Assembly: GCA_005239175.1 (NCBI GenBank)
Contig: SOPS01000004.1
Coordinates: forward strand, 434,001-498,000
Source of the DNA: a halophilic archaeon SHRA6
GTDB taxonomy: Archaea > Halobacteriota > Halobacteria > Halobacteriales > Haloferacaceae
DNA: 64,000 bases
Direction: 5' to 3'
Shown here: positions 42,113-51,717 of the stretch, piece after piece
Numbering within the stretch: the stretch's first letter is position 1
Layout of the letters: each line of letters opens with the position of its first letter
Program-made: the position numbers and the translations under genes
Notes under the pieces: model-generated
Seen by the model: only the letters and a program-made list of their open reading frames with translations
Told to the model about the DNA's origin: nothing
Database searches by the model: none

Positions 42113-42601
42113 TCATGGTGACACAGAGAGTCGATCGTCACGATCGCGATCACCGAACTCCATCCCGCCGTCCTTGTAGGTATCCATAATGAAGTGCGTC
42201 ACCGTTTGGGTGACTTCGGGGATCGGAGCGATCTGTTCGGAGATGAACCGCGAGACGTCCTGCATTGACTCGCCGGTAACCTCGATCGCGAAGTCGTAAT
42301 CTCCGGAAACTAACCGCAGCGACTGTACCGTTGGGAACTTCACAATTCGATCGGCGATCTCCTCGTAGCCGGTCTCTCGATCGAGTTCGACGTTCAACTC
42401 CACGAACGCCGAGACGTGACTGTCGTTGATGCTGTCCCAGTCGATGACCGCCTGGTAGCCGTGGATGACTCCGTCAGCCTCGAGTTCATCGATCAGCTCC
42501 TCAACGGTTTCGGGGTCAAGATCCAGTTGTCGGGACAGGTCGGTGACGCTTTCTCTCGCGTCTGTCGACAACACCGCAAGCAGTTCGCGTTTCGCATCCA
42601 T
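42113..42601 (-). CDS. Lrp/AsnC-family transcriptional regulator
   Basis: A 162-residue regulator. The N-terminal helix-turn-helix is RELLAVLSTDARESVTDLSR followed by LDPETVEELIDELEADGVIH, and a C-terminal RAM/AsnC ligand-binding domain (VSAFVELNVELDRETGYEEI, LRLVSGDYDFAIEVTGESMQ) that oligomerises and senses amino acids. It precedes the aminotransferase and probably regulates it, perhaps with itself. About 770 bp of AT-rich sequence lies upstream, enough for a complex promoter. Confidence 0.93.
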   Translation of the reverse strand: MDAKRELLAVLSTDARESVTDLSRQLDLDPETVEELIDELEADGVIHGYQAVIDWDSINDSHVSAFVELNVELDRETGYEEIADRIVKFPTVQSLRLVSGDYDFAIEVTGESMQDVSRFISEQIAPIPEVTQTVTHFIMDTYKDGGMEFGDRDRDDRLSVSP

Positions 42602-43368
42602 ACTCGACAGTCACGGTTCACGGGGCAAAGTAGTTCCTCATTGTGAGTGAATACACCGCACGGTAGCGGTTCATTTTATTTATTGGAGGCGGCTTCTACG
42701 AACAGAATTCTCCCTCGACTACAAGCGCTTATCTCGGTGCACCCATTCGGTGACTGATGTCGGTGCTTTCGCTAATAGATAATATATCCAGTATACATAT
42801 AAATTTGATATGAGTACGAATACAATTTGATTATCCGGCTCGATCGGCCAAGTGTGCGCAGAAGGACAATAGGTACTGAGGATCGCGGCACACAACGTTC
42901 TTATGGCTGTATTAGCCCGTCATTCACCAATTGGACTAATCTACTGAAATAGCACACTGTTTCGATTGGTGTGCCTGTTCACTTTGCCCGCAAATTTCTG
43001 CCTACCAGCAATACAAAGAGAGTAGTCTATCGGTTTCTTTTGTAACATGGTGACACAGTGTATATTTTCCAGTTGTATTTAACCGAATGATCTGTTTGTC
43101 ATCTGGCACGGTCCGACTCTGGCTACCAAAGGTAGATATACTACAATTATATATTGGATTAGTTATATTATCTAAATCTACTCAGCACATTGGTACGCTG
43201 AAAAATTAGTCGAAATGACCCAGCGATGACGCTCGACAACCTGAATCACGAAGACCCCGATCGTCCCAAATACCATCCACGCACACTGCTCGCAGATCTA
43301 TTGACTGGTGCCTTTCCCCGGGAAGACAAAATTACACTCATAGATACGTAATGAATTGAACGAAAATA
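42602..43368. other. Long AT-rich gap
   Basis: About 770 bp between lrp and the IclR gene, clearly AT-richer than its neighbours (for example around 42,780-42,830 and 43,130-43,180). Apart from a 41-codon ORF at 43226-43351 I see no gene, tRNA or clear repeat. It may hold the lrp promoter and decayed sequence. Confidence 0.4.
43226..43351 (+). CDS. Possible small ORF of unknown function
   Basis: Forty-one codons, ATG to TAA, encoding MTLDNLNHEDPDRPKYHPRT and an LLADLLTGAFPREDK continuation. The acidic, proline-containing composition resembles real haloarchaeal protein and contrasts with the AT-rich surroundings. It could be a leftover N-terminus or a small protein. No family is recognised and it has no clear TATA box. 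Confidence 0.3.
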   Translation: MTLDNLNHEDPDRPKYHPRTLLADLLTGAFPREDKITLIDT

Positions 43369-44133
43369 TCAGGAGTGCTGGAGGTTTAGTTCAATGACGT
43401 TGGCAAAGCCGAGCACCTGTTCGGGCAGTTCACTTCGGAAGCGCTCGCCCTGCATACGGTGGGTTGGACCGGCAACACTGATCGCCCCGATAACGGACTG
43501 CTCGCCGTCGAAGATCGGCGCAGCGGTGCTTCGAAGTCCGGGCAGTCGCTCCTCATCATCGAAGGCGACCTGCTGTTCGCGGACAGTTTCGAGCTCCGAG
43601 TATAATTGCTCTCGATCGGTGATCGTCTGGGGTGTGAACCCAGGGAGTCCGTGGCGATCGATGCTGCGATCGCGCTTTTCGGGCGGTAAGAACGCCAGAA
43701 TTGCCTTGCCGAGAGCGGTGCAATGCAGCGGTATCCGATCGCCGATCTGCGTGTCGATATGGGCCGCCTCCGACCCTCGACCGCGGTGGATAAACACACC
43801 CTCTCCGTGCTCTTCGACCATCAGGCCCGAAATCTCGCCTGTCGTCGCGGCGAGTTTATCCACCTGTGACTGGGCGACACTGTAGAGCGTGTGCTCGTTT
43901 CGGACCGCCTCACCGATGTACAGAAATTTCAAACCCGGGCGATATGTCCCATCCTCGGCCACGACGTATCCCGCCTGTTCGAGGGTGGTGAGGTGGTTGT
44001 GGACGGTGCTCTTTGGGAGGTCAACCTCCCGTGCGATCGCAGACACGCCCGCACCGCCGAGTTCGTTCAATGCTTCAACGATACGGAACGCTCGAAACAA
44101 CGCGTTTACGCCGGTTCCGTTCGCTTTGTCCAT
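43369..44133 (-). CDS. IclR-family transcriptional regulator
   Basis: A 254-residue regulator. The N-terminal winged helix (LFRAFRIVEALNELGGAGVS, DLPKSTVHNHLTTLEQAGYV) is followed by the IclR effector domain (SGLMVEEHGEGVFIHRGRGS; PLHCTALGKAILAFLPPEKR; the terminal GAISVAGPTHRMQGERFRSE). IclR proteins bind small organic acids and control catabolic operons. It lies just downstream of the cyclic amidohydrolase gene on the same strand (272-bp gap) at the edge of the 43-59 kb catabolic region and is the only specific regulator in it, so control of the molybdenum hydroxylase and amidohydrolase is likely. Confidence 0.93.
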   Translation of the reverse strand: MDKANGTGVNALFRAFRIVEALNELGGAGVSAIAREVDLPKSTVHNHLTTLEQAGYVVAEDGTYRPGLKFLYIGEAVRNEHTLYSVAQSQVDKLAATTGEISGLMVEEHGEGVFIHRGRGSEAAHIDTQIGDRIPLHCTALGKAILAFLPPEKRDRSIDRHGLPGFTPQTITDREQLYSELETVREQQVAFDDEERLPGLRSTAAPIFDGEQSVIGAISVAGPTHRMQGERFRSELPEQVLGFANVIELNLQHS

Positions 44134-44405
44134 AGAATACGTGTGAAGATCGATCCTATTAAATGTTCAGTATAGTGGAACAATAAATGATTAGTAAAAT
44201 TATATATTGAAAGTTAATGTATGTTGTTTCTCTGTTATTCTATCTTTTATTTTATTCTTCGAGTGAATGTACAGCTTTTTTTGCGGGAATACATCGAACA
44301 ATACTCCAATAGGGACAGTCGTTCCATACTATGAAACGAATTCTGTGACTAGGTAACCGCTGAGTTGGTCACGTGGCCCAGAGCGGTTGCTCGGTCGGAT
44401 TCTGC

Positions 44406-45836
44406 TTATTCGAGCGTGACACCCTCAGGTCCACGGGCGAGATAGGTCTGTCCACCCGGCTCTGCAAGCAGTTCGCCGTCCCCGACTGCGACCTCACCGC
44501 CGACGATCGTGTGCGTCGGCAGTCCCGTGAGTTCCATGCCGTGGAACGTCGAGTACTTCGGCTCCATCGTGTGGTAGAAGTCATCGTCGACTACGGCGCT
44601 TTTGTCAAGATCGACAATCACGATATCCGCATCCGATCCTTCCGCGATCGCCCCCTTCCGTGGGTACAATCCCCACCGCTTGGCGTTATTTGTCGAGCAG
44701 ACCTCAACCAGTCGTTCCATACTGATCCGGTTTTTGTTCATGCCTTCGCTCATCATCACTGGGAGGAAATACTCAATCCCGTTGTTGTCACCGGGAATTG
44801 CGTCCCAGATATCGCCGTGTTTGCCAGTGTCTTTTTCTTTGAATTCGATTTTGTGCGGACAGTGATCCGTCCCAACGTAGTCGACGACGCCGGTTCTGAG
44901 CCCTTCCCACAGCCTGGATCGACTCGCGTCGCCGCGAAGCGGCGGCGAGATCTTCCCCCACGTTCCGAGTTCCTCCTTTTCATAGGTGTGTGACAAGAAG
45001 GCGGGGAGCGTCTCCGCATGGAGGTTCACGCCCTGGTTTTGATACCGCTCGCAGATGTCGACACCCTCGCCGGTACTCATGTGGACAATGTAGGCCCGCG
45101 AGTCGGTGTACTTAGTGAGTTGACCGATCTGTTCGATCTGCATCGCCTCACAGATATTCGGCGCGGACTCCGACCACGCGGCGAGGTCGTTTCGGCCCTC
45201 AGCCTGCAGCTCTTTCCGTCGCTCGATCGCTAAATCTTCGTTTTCCGCATGGAACATCACGACGCCGCCGGGGATCTCCGAAACTCGATCGAGCACTTTG
45301 TACGTCCGGCCTGCGTCAGAGTGATCGATTCCAAGCTCCGGGGAGGCGTGTTTGTACCAGTTGAAAAAGACCTTGTACGATCGGATGCCCGCCTCGGCGA
45401 GGTCGTCTATCTCATCAACGTGATGGTCCTGATGGATGATTGCGTGGTACGCGAAATCGATGTAGGAGTTCTCCTCACCGGCGCGTTTGAAAAACTCCAT
45501 GTCGGGCGTGTACGGTTCTTTTTGAAGCAGGAAGTTGACCACACTCGTTACACCGCCGTGGATTGCTCCTCGCGTTTCGGTTTCGAAGTCGTGTTCGAGC
45601 CCGTCGTGGTATTCGTATTCGTATCGTGAGAGTCCCCAGTGAACGTGCGGATCGATGAATCCCGGTATTACGTAGTTGCCTTCAGCATCGATTTCCTCGG
45701 TAGCGTCAGGGAGGTTGGTCTCGGTGCCAACGTGGGTGATCACGCCATCGCGCGCAGCCACGCCGCCACGGATTGTCCCGCTTGGGGTCACTACGCGGCC
45801 ATTTACCACTCGCAGGTCTGCAGTCGTGTCGACCAT
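44406..45836 (-). CDS. Cyclic amidohydrolase (dihydropyrimidinase/hydantoinase/allantoinase type)
   Basis: A 476-residue binuclear-metal amidohydrolase. HVH at residues 64-66 (PGFIDPHVHWG) gives the first metal ligands, SYKVFFNWYK holds the likely carboxylated lysine, further His are in FHAENED and YIVHMSTGEG, and the catalytic Asp is in VDYVGTDHCPH. These enzymes open cyclic amide rings of hydantoins, dihydropyrimidines or allantoin. The order of motifs does not discriminate among these. Its neighbours, a molybdenum hydroxylase and a uracil/xanthine permease, make purine or pyrimidine breakdown the best guess. Confidence 0.85.
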   Translation of the reverse strand: MVDTTADLRVVNGRVVTPSGTIRGGVAARDGVITHVGTETNLPDATEEIDAEGNYVIPGFIDPHVHWGLSRYEYEYHDGLEHDFETETRGAIHGGVTSVVNFLLQKEPYTPDMEFFKRAGEENSYIDFAYHAIIHQDHHVDEIDDLAEAGIRSYKVFFNWYKHASPELGIDHSDAGRTYKVLDRVSEIPGGVVMFHAENEDLAIERRKELQAEGRNDLAAWSESAPNICEAMQIEQIGQLTKYTDSRAYIVHMSTGEGVDICERYQNQGVNLHAETLPAFLSHTYEKEELGTWGKISPPLRGDASRSRLWEGLRTGVVDYVGTDHCPHKIEFKEKDTGKHGDIWDAIPGDNNGIEYFLPVMMSEGMNKNRISMERLVEVCSTNNAKRWGLYPRKGAIAEGSDADIVIVDLDKSAVVDDDFYHTMEPKYSTFHGMELTGLPTHTIVGGEVAVGDGELLAEPGGQTYLARGPEGVTLE

Positions 45837-45898
45837 ACCTCACAGATTACCCGATAGTACTTGAGTGTAACCGTGGATTAACAAGCCGCCTCGTCACC

Positions 45899-46010
45899 GA
45901 TCGTAGCGTCTCCTCAGCGGCATTTCGATTGGCGATCGTAGCGTCTCCTCAGCGGCCCTTTGATCGGCGATCGTAGCGTCTGCTCAGCGGCCCTTTGATC
46001 GGCGATCGGC
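45899..46010. repeat. 35-bp tandem repeat in a divergent promoter region
   Basis: GATCGTAGCGTCTCCTCAGC followed by GGCCCTTTGATCGGC is repeated at 45899, 45934 and 45969 with a partial copy at 46004. Unlike most other arrays here it lies between two gene starts, where it may affect regulation of both. Confidence 0.9.
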
Positions 46011-46083
46011 CCCGCTCGAATCGCCCAACAGGTCCAGGCAACACAACGTTTAACATGTCTTCAGTACAACGCTACGTATCCGC

Positions 46084-46596
46084 ATGAGTACTGATAGCAT
46101 GAATGAAGAGGGTGGTCCCACTACCACCGAAATCACGGTTACTGTTAACGGAACACAGGTAACCGCGGATGTCGAACCACGGCTCAAACTCTCAGACTTT
46201 CTCCGATACCACTGTGACCTCCGCGGGGTCCGAGTTGGCTGTGAGCACGGCGTCTGTGGAGCGTGTACGGTTGAGCAGGACGGCGCATCGATCAAGAGCT
46301 GTCTGTCGTACGCCGTACAGGCCGACGGTGCCAAAATCGAGACTGTTGAGGGCCTCACCAATGATGACGGGAGTCTGCATCCAATTCAGGAGGCGTTCCA
46401 CGAGTCACACGCACTCCAGTGTGGCTTTTGCACCAGCGGCTTTGTCATGGCGACAAAAGAGTTGCTCGAGGAGAACCCTTCGCCGACGCGCGAGGAGATC
46501 GAGACCGGGCTTGAAGACAACATCTGTCGGTGCACCGGCTACCAGAACATCTACAAGGCGGTCGAGTCCGCGGCTGCAAAGATGGAGGACGACTGA
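46084..46596 (+). CDS. Molybdenum hydroxylase small subunit ([2Fe-2S])
   Basis: A 170-residue electron-transfer subunit of the xanthine/CO dehydrogenase family. The N-terminal plant-type ferredoxin cluster is bound by VGCEHGVCGACTVEQDG with a later Cys in IKSCLSYA; the C-terminal cluster by HALQCGFCTSGFVMATKELL and NICRCTGYQNIYKAV. All eight cysteines are present. An internal ATG at 46099 could serve as start, but 46084 is used. Its stop overlaps the ATG of the large subunit (TGATG). Confidence 0.95.
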   Translation: MSTDSMNEEGGPTTTEITVTVNGTQVTADVEPRLKLSDFLRYHCDLRGVRVGCEHGVCGACTVEQDGASIKSCLSYAVQADGAKIETVEGLTNDDGSLHPIQEAFHESHALQCGFCTSGFVMATKELLEENPSPTREEIETGLEDNICRCTGYQNIYKAVESAAAKMEDD

Positions 46597-49094
46597 TGTC
46601 GACATCCCGATCGACCGAGGCCGAGGGAGCCGCACACTCGGCCGACGGCACAGACGAAGAATCTGAGTCGTTCACTGGCCAGGGCCTCCCACGCGTCGAA
46701 GACCACCGCATCCTCACCGGCGAGGCAGAGTACATCCACGACATCACGCCGGAAAACTGCCTGCACATGGCGCTGGTCCGGAGCATGCACGCCCACGCGG
46801 AGATCACCGATATCGATACGTCTGAGGCCGAAGCGCACCCTGACTGCGAGTTGGTGTTGACCGCCGAGGACGTCAAAGCCGACTACAACCCGATGCCGAC
46901 GGGAATCACTGAGGTCCACACCGACGAGGGGACCGGTACAATCACAGAGTGGTCACTCGCGGACGATCGCGCGCGCTTCGTCGGCGAGCCAGTCGTTGCG
47001 GTCGTCGCCTCGAACCGGTACGCCGCAGAGGACGTGGCGGACCTCGTCAACGTAACCTACGAGTCGCTCGATCCGGTCACTGACGGAATGACCGCCCGGG
47101 AAGACGAGACGATCGTCCACGACTCCGCCGGTACGAACATCGTCGACAGCGAGCACCTCACCTTCGGGGACGTCGACGAGGCGTTCGCGGACGCCGATCA
47201 GGTTGTCGAGGGCGAGTACTTCTGGGGACGGATCTCCGGGGTGCCCCTCGAGACCGCCGGTGTCGTTGCACAGTATGACGCTGATACCGACTCGTTCGAC
47301 ATCGACTGTAACATCCAGTTGCACACACTCGTCGACGATACGATCTACGACACGCTCGGGTACGATCCAGACGACGTGCGGGTGAGTGTCCCGCCTGACG
47401 TCGGCGGCAGCTACGGGACGAAGATCGCGATTCACCGCTACTGCTGTCTGGCGGCGATGGCGAGCCAGAAGCTCGATCGCCCGGTCAAGTTCGAAGAGGA
47501 CCGAATCGAGAACCTCCAGGGCGGGGACATGCACTGTTCAGAGCGCAACTACAAGATGCGCCTTGCGGTCGACGACGATGGCACGATGCGCGGCCTCGAC
47601 GTGTGGTTCGTCGACGACTTTGGCGCGTACCCGCGGTACCCGGTCAACCAGGTGCTCAAGCCACTGTCGGTCGTCACGAACTCCTATGACCTCCAGAACG
47701 TCTCCTACGAGTACGAACTGGCGTTGACGAACAAAACATCCCAGACTGCCTACCGCGGGTTCGGCGTTGACCCGCACATCTACGCCCTGGAGATGGTCGT
47801 CGACAAAGCCGCCCGGGAGCTGGACATTGACCCAACTGAGTTCCGGCGCCGCAACCTCATCGACGAATCGGACATGCCGTACACGCTGGCCACAAACAAC
47901 ATCTACGACTCGGGGAACTACGCGGCGACGCTCGATCGGATTGAGGAGATCATCGAAGACGAACGCGACGGCGGCTACCTCGATCCCGAGATCGTCGAGG
48001 AGAAACGCGCCGAAGGGAAGTACCGCGGCGTCCAGCCAAGTGTCATCATCGAACCCGGCGTGAGCGGCTCCGACTGGACCGATCGCCAGCGCAGCGACCG
48101 TGACGCGCTGGCCGATCGCGATCGCGAGGACGTCACAGAACTCCCCGAGCACCTTCGCGCCCGTGTCGAGTCCGACGGCACAGTGACCGCGTTCCTCGCA
48201 ACCGACTCCTCCGGTCAAGGCCATCAGACACTCGTCTCGCAGTTGCTCGCCGACGAGCTGTCGCTGCTGCCCAGCGACATCGAAGTCGACTACCTGAACA
48301 GCGCGGACGCGCCCACTGAGTACGGCAGCGCCGCCTCGCGGATGGCTGTGATGCTCTCAGGTGCAACCGTCGGTGTTGCTGACGAGCTCAAGGCGAGCGT
48401 TGAATCCACAGCCGCAGCGCACTGGGGTGTCGACTCCGAGGACGTGGTCTATCGAGAGGGTCACGTCGAACGGATCGAAACCGGCGAGTGGCTATCGCTC
48501 GGTGATATCAGCGCGATCGAATCCGAAAGAGACGGGTCACCGACGCAGGTCAGCTACGACTACGAGCATCCCGCCACGGCGTTTGAGGAGTTCGACGACG
48601 CGTTCGTCGAGAAGCTCCCAGTGTACCCGACTGCGGCGTTCGGTGCCAACGCGCCGATCGTCGAGGTGGATATCAACACCGGCGAGGTGGACATCCTCGT
48701 ATTCCACACGGTCCGTGACTGTGGGACGATGCTCAACCCCATGATCGTCGAAGGGCAGGCACACGGTGGCATCGCTCAAGGGATTGGCGCGGCACTGATG
48801 GAGGAGTTCGGCTACGACGAAGACGGCCAACCGCAGGCGATCACGCTGTTCGATTACCTCCTCCCGTCGATCAAAAATATCCCACACATCGAGATGGAAC
48901 ACACCGAAACGCCCTCACCGTTCACCGTGACTGGGGCGAAGGGCGTCGGCGAGGGCGGGATGATCGACGCGCCCGCGAGCATCGCCACGTCCATCAACGC
49001 GGCGCTTGACCCGCTAGACGTTGACGAACCCGCCGATCGGATTCCAGTCTCGCCTGCACATCTCCGGAAACGGCTCCGGACTTTAGAAGAGTAG
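46596..49094 (+). CDS. Molybdenum hydroxylase large subunit (xanthine/aldehyde oxidase family)
   Basis: An 832-residue subunit holding molybdopterin cofactor. Family markers are LPRVEDHRILTGEAEYIHDI at the N-terminus, VGEPVVAVVA, GVVAQYD, TSQTAYRGFGVDPHIYALEM (the AFRGFG-type loop, against CoxL's AYRCSFR, so not a form-I CO dehydrogenase), GQGHQTLVSQLLADELSL, and GAKGVGEGGMIDAPASIATS with the catalytic Glu. Such enzymes hydroxylate purines, N-heterocycles or aldehydes. With the permease and amidohydrolase, xanthine or a related purine is the leading candidate. The start overlaps the preceding stop. Confidence 0.93.
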   Translation: MSTSRSTEAEGAAHSADGTDEESESFTGQGLPRVEDHRILTGEAEYIHDITPENCLHMALVRSMHAHAEITDIDTSEAEAHPDCELVLTAEDVKADYNPMPTGITEVHTDEGTGTITEWSLADDRARFVGEPVVAVVASNRYAAEDVADLVNVTYESLDPVTDGMTAREDETIVHDSAGTNIVDSEHLTFGDVDEAFADADQVVEGEYFWGRISGVPLETAGVVAQYDADTDSFDIDCNIQLHTLVDDTIYDTLGYDPDDVRVSVPPDVGGSYGTKIAIHRYCCLAAMASQKLDRPVKFEEDRIENLQGGDMHCSERNYKMRLAVDDDGTMRGLDVWFVDDFGAYPRYPVNQVLKPLSVVTNSYDLQNVSYEYELALTNKTSQTAYRGFGVDPHIYALEMVVDKAARELDIDPTEFRRRNLIDESDMPYTLATNNIYDSGNYAATLDRIEEIIEDERDGGYLDPEIVEEKRAEGKYRGVQPSVIIEPGVSGSDWTDRQRSDRDALADRDREDVTELPEHLRARVESDGTVTAFLATDSSGQGHQTLVSQLLADELSLLPSDIEVDYLNSADAPTEYGSAASRMAVMLSGATVGVADELKASVESTAAAHWGVDSEDVVYREGHVERIETGEWLSLGDISAIESERDGSPTQVSYDYEHPATAFEEFDDAFVEKLPVYPTAAFGANAPIVEVDINTGEVDILVFHTVRDCGTMLNPMIVEGQAHGGIAQGIGAALMEEFGYDEDGQPQAITLFDYLLPSIKNIPHIEMEHTETPSPFTVTGAKGVGEGGMIDAPASIATSINAALDPLDVDEPADRIPVSPAHLRKRLRTLEE

Positions 49095-49212
49095 TATCGA
49101 TACCGAGCGCTCTGTCGTCCTATTTTATTTACCGATCGCTTCGGCCCGCCTCCGTACCGTACGGATTGATGAAAAGGTGTTTTCGGCGATCGCCAGCGTG
49201 GGTCGTCGTCGA

Positions 49213-49725
49213 TCAGCCGACCTGCACGTCGAGGTCTGCCTCGTCCTCGGGAGCTGCCTGGAGCTTCGATTCTGCGCCCTCACCCGCCTCGATAACCGCT
49301 TGCATGTCCGAGAAATACTTGCTCACGAGCCGGTTGGTGACGCTTTTGAGCGCCCGGCTGCCAAGGCTGACGATCGTTCCCGAGACGTCCGCGTTCGCAC
49401 TCCACTTGACGATCGTGCCGTCGTCATCAGTCTCGACCATCTCCATCGTGGCAGTCATTTCGAACTCGTTTCTGGGGGCGTGTCCCGTCGCCGCCAACTC
49501 GAGAACCTCGGGATACTCAAGTCGCGTGACTACCGCATCGACCTCAAACTCGGGTTTCACGCTGCCGACGCCGACCGCGAGTACCGCAGTGATTTCGTGA
49601 GGAGATTCGAGGATCATCTCTTTGCAGCCCGGCGCACATTCGGCGAGTACGTCGGGATCGGTAAAGTATGGCCACAATTCTTCTCTGGACTGTTCCATCT
49701 CGTTTTCGCCGTTGAATTCTAACAT
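49213..49725 (-). CDS. CoxG-like SRPBCC protein
   Basis: A 170-residue START/SRPBCC-fold protein of the CoxG family. MLEFNGENEMEQSREELWPY is the typical opening, then ADPDVLAECAPGC-type segment (DPDVLAECAPGCKEM), and the C-terminal LGSRALKSVTNRLVSKYFSD helix. CoxG in CO dehydrogenase clusters anchors or helps mature the enzyme. The ATG at 49725 is chosen because the ORF extension to 50067 lies inside the FAD-subunit gene in another frame. It is 37 bp downstream of the FAD subunit and convergent with the large subunit. Confidence 0.88.
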   Translation of the reverse strand: MLEFNGENEMEQSREELWPYFTDPDVLAECAPGCKEMILESPHEITAVLAVGVGSVKPEFEVDAVVTRLEYPEVLELAATGHAPRNEFEMTATMEMVETDDDGTIVKWSANADVSGTIVSLGSRALKSVTNRLVSKYFSDMQAVIEAGEGAESKLQAAPEDEADLDVQVG

Positions 49726-49762
49726 TGGTGTCTCGTGTATTCCGTCTCTGCGTTCTCGGTTC

Positions 49763-50662
49763 TTAGTCGTCTGCTGCGTCGATTGCCCGTTCGTGTGCGG
49801 TCCGGATCGATCGTTTCGCATACTCGCCGGCGACCTCGGCTTTGTACTCGCGATCGGCGTGCATCTCTCCTTCGGGTGTGACCGACTCGGTGACAATATC
49901 TGCGACCTCATCAAGTGCGGCCGCTGAAAGCGGCTCGCCCTCAAGGACTGCCTCTGCGTCTGGAACCCGAAGCGGGATGTCTGCGGCGTTCGCCATCGCG
50001 ATTCGGGCAGTCTCGATCGTCGGCTCGCTTTCACCGGGATCGTCAACCCGGATCGCACCCGCAGCACTCACCGTCGGCCACGTCTGGGCGGCGCGTTTGA
50101 GCTCGACGAATGCCATTCCGGTCCGATCGACAGGGTACGCCTCTCGGGGGATCGACACCGCTTCGATGATCTCGTTCTCCCGGAGGTCGGTGAACATGTA
50201 CGCAATGAAGTAGTCTTCGACGGGGACTGTTCGTTCGCCCTCGGCCGATCGAAGGTGCAACGTTCCGCCAAGCGCGGCCAGCGCGGTTGGGTAGTTCCCC
50301 GCTGGGTCAGCCTCGCCAATACTCCCGCCGATCGTCCCTTTGTTTCGGACGGCTGGCCCCGCGATTTGTTCTGCGGCCTCAGGGAGCATCGGGAGAACCT
50401 CTGCGAGGCGGTCGGAGCGCTCGATCGTCCGGTGGGTCGTCATCGCGCCAATTTCGACCGCTGCGTCCGTCACTGTGATACCTGAGAGTGAATCGACGCC
50501 GCTGAGGTCGATCAGATGGTCTGGCGTCGCGAGACGGTTTGCCATCACGATCCCAAGCGACTGGTTCCCGGCAAGCAACTCGGCATCGTCAAGGGATTCG
50601 AGCAGTTCAACCACCGCTTGGACCGTCTCAGGACGGTGATAGTCAAACGCTGCTGGCTTCAT
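49763..50662 (-). CDS. Molybdenum hydroxylase FAD-binding subunit
   Basis: A 299-residue FAD subunit of the CoxM/XdhB family. DAELLAGNQSLGIVMANRLA is the first FAD loop, AGPAVRNKGTIGGSIGEADP with its TIGGSI motif the second, and the C-terminal domain holds SAAGAIRVDDPG. The ATG at 50662 is preferred over 50674. With the Fe-S and Mo subunits it makes the three-part enzyme, but the genes are split into two convergent groups (small-large on the plus strand, FAD-CoxG on the minus strand). Confidence 0.92.
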   Translation of the reverse strand: MKPAAFDYHRPETVQAVVELLESLDDAELLAGNQSLGIVMANRLATPDHLIDLSGVDSLSGITVTDAAVEIGAMTTHRTIERSDRLAEVLPMLPEAAEQIAGPAVRNKGTIGGSIGEADPAGNYPTALAALGGTLHLRSAEGERTVPVEDYFIAYMFTDLRENEIIEAVSIPREAYPVDRTGMAFVELKRAAQTWPTVSAAGAIRVDDPGESEPTIETARIAMANAADIPLRVPDAEAVLEGEPLSAAALDEVADIVTESVTPEGEMHADREYKAEVAGEYAKRSIRTAHERAIDAADD

Positions 50663-50888
50663 GGCTGCCCGCAACTGCGTCGATCCGTCGATTCAATCGT
50701 CGATTCGATCCGACGAAACAACCGTTGGTGAATGCATCTCGGTGTCATTTGCGGGTGATACTCCACGTTCGGACCACCAGTATTAATATGTATTGTTGAA
50801 TCATACCACGATCTCGCCGATCGGCCAATGCTTTGCCTACCGAACCGACGAGAGGGCGAGGGACAAGCCACCGGAGGGCGGGTACATA

Positions 50889-50897
50889 CTTTTAAGT
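50889..50897 (+). promoter_or_regulatory. TATA box of the cyclase-family gene
   Basis: CTTTTAAGT is centred 28 bp before the ATG at 50921 and supports that start over an upstream in-frame ATG at 50828. Confidence 0.55.
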
Positions 50898-50920
50898 GGG
50901 CGTGTCGTGACGATCGAAGT

Positions 50921-51679
50921 ATGCTCGATGGTTACGAGATGCACGACCTGACACAGCCGTGGTCGGTAGATACGCCCGCGTGGCCGACATATGACAACCC
51001 GAAGGTGTGGTACGAAAAAAGCCTCGACACCGAGAAGGTCAACGGCCAGAAGATCGAGTTTATGAATCACACCGGGACGCACTTGGACGGCGAGAAACAC
51101 TTCGTCGCCCACGGCCGCGACATCGAGGAAGTCGGCCTCGACGAACTCGTCGGTGACGCCGTCGTCGCAGACATTTCCGATAAGGTCGGCGACTACGACA
51201 TCTACACCAGCGAGATGATAGAGGACGTCTGCGACGTCCAGGACGGCGATATCCTCTTTATCCACACTGGCTATCAGAAGTACGCGTGGTACCGCGACAC
51301 GGCAGATCCACACCGTTACTTCTGCAAACACCCCGGTCCAAACGCCGAGTTCGCCGACTGGTGCAAAGAGCGAGACATCAACTATCTCATCCTCGATTGC
51401 GGTAGCGCCGATCACCCGATGAACACAGTTATCCGCGATGTCCGTCCAGAACTGGCCGCAGAGGCCAGAGAGCATTTCGGCGTCGACGATCTTGATGAAA
51501 TCTTCCCGCCGGAAGGCTACCAGCTCATGCACACCGAACTGTTCCCAGAGGGGACGATCCACGTCGAAAATGCACGAGTTCCAGCAGAGTTGCTCAACGA
51601 GCGTGTCCAGATTGGCACCTTCCCGTGGCGGTTCCGCGGCGGCGAGTCGAGTGTCTGTCGGTGTGTCGCGTTCAAATAA
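50921..51679 (+). CDS. Cyclase-family metal-dependent hydrolase (kynurenine formamidase-like)
   Basis: A 252-residue enzyme of the cyclase family (PF04199). MHDLTQPWSVDTPAWPTYDN is the typical start and FMNHTGTHLDGEKHF gives metal ligands His50, His54 and Asp56. GDILFIHTGYQKY and ILDCGSADHPMNTVI are further conserved blocks. Members hydrolyse formylkynurenine, isatin or other cyclic amides, and the exact substrate is unknown. Its place among the molybdenum hydroxylase, amidohydrolase and permease suggests a step in breakdown of a heterocycle. Confidence 0.88.
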   Translation: MLDGYEMHDLTQPWSVDTPAWPTYDNPKVWYEKSLDTEKVNGQKIEFMNHTGTHLDGEKHFVAHGRDIEEVGLDELVGDAVVADISDKVGDYDIYTSEMIEDVCDVQDGDILFIHTGYQKYAWYRDTADPHRYFCKHPGPNAEFADWCKERDINYLILDCGSADHPMNTVIRDVRPELAAEAREHFGVDDLDEIFPPEGYQLMHTELFPEGTIHVENARVPAELLNERVQIGTFPWRFRGGESSVCRCVAFK

Positions 51680-51717
51680 GGAAATTGCGTTCGTCTCCGT
51701 CGATCACGTCTCTCCAG

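Noticed and set aside
46596-49094. Form-I CO dehydrogenase large subunit (CoxL)
   Set aside because: The active-site loop is AYRGFG and not AYRCSFR, so CO oxidation is unlikely despite the CoxG-like gene nearby.
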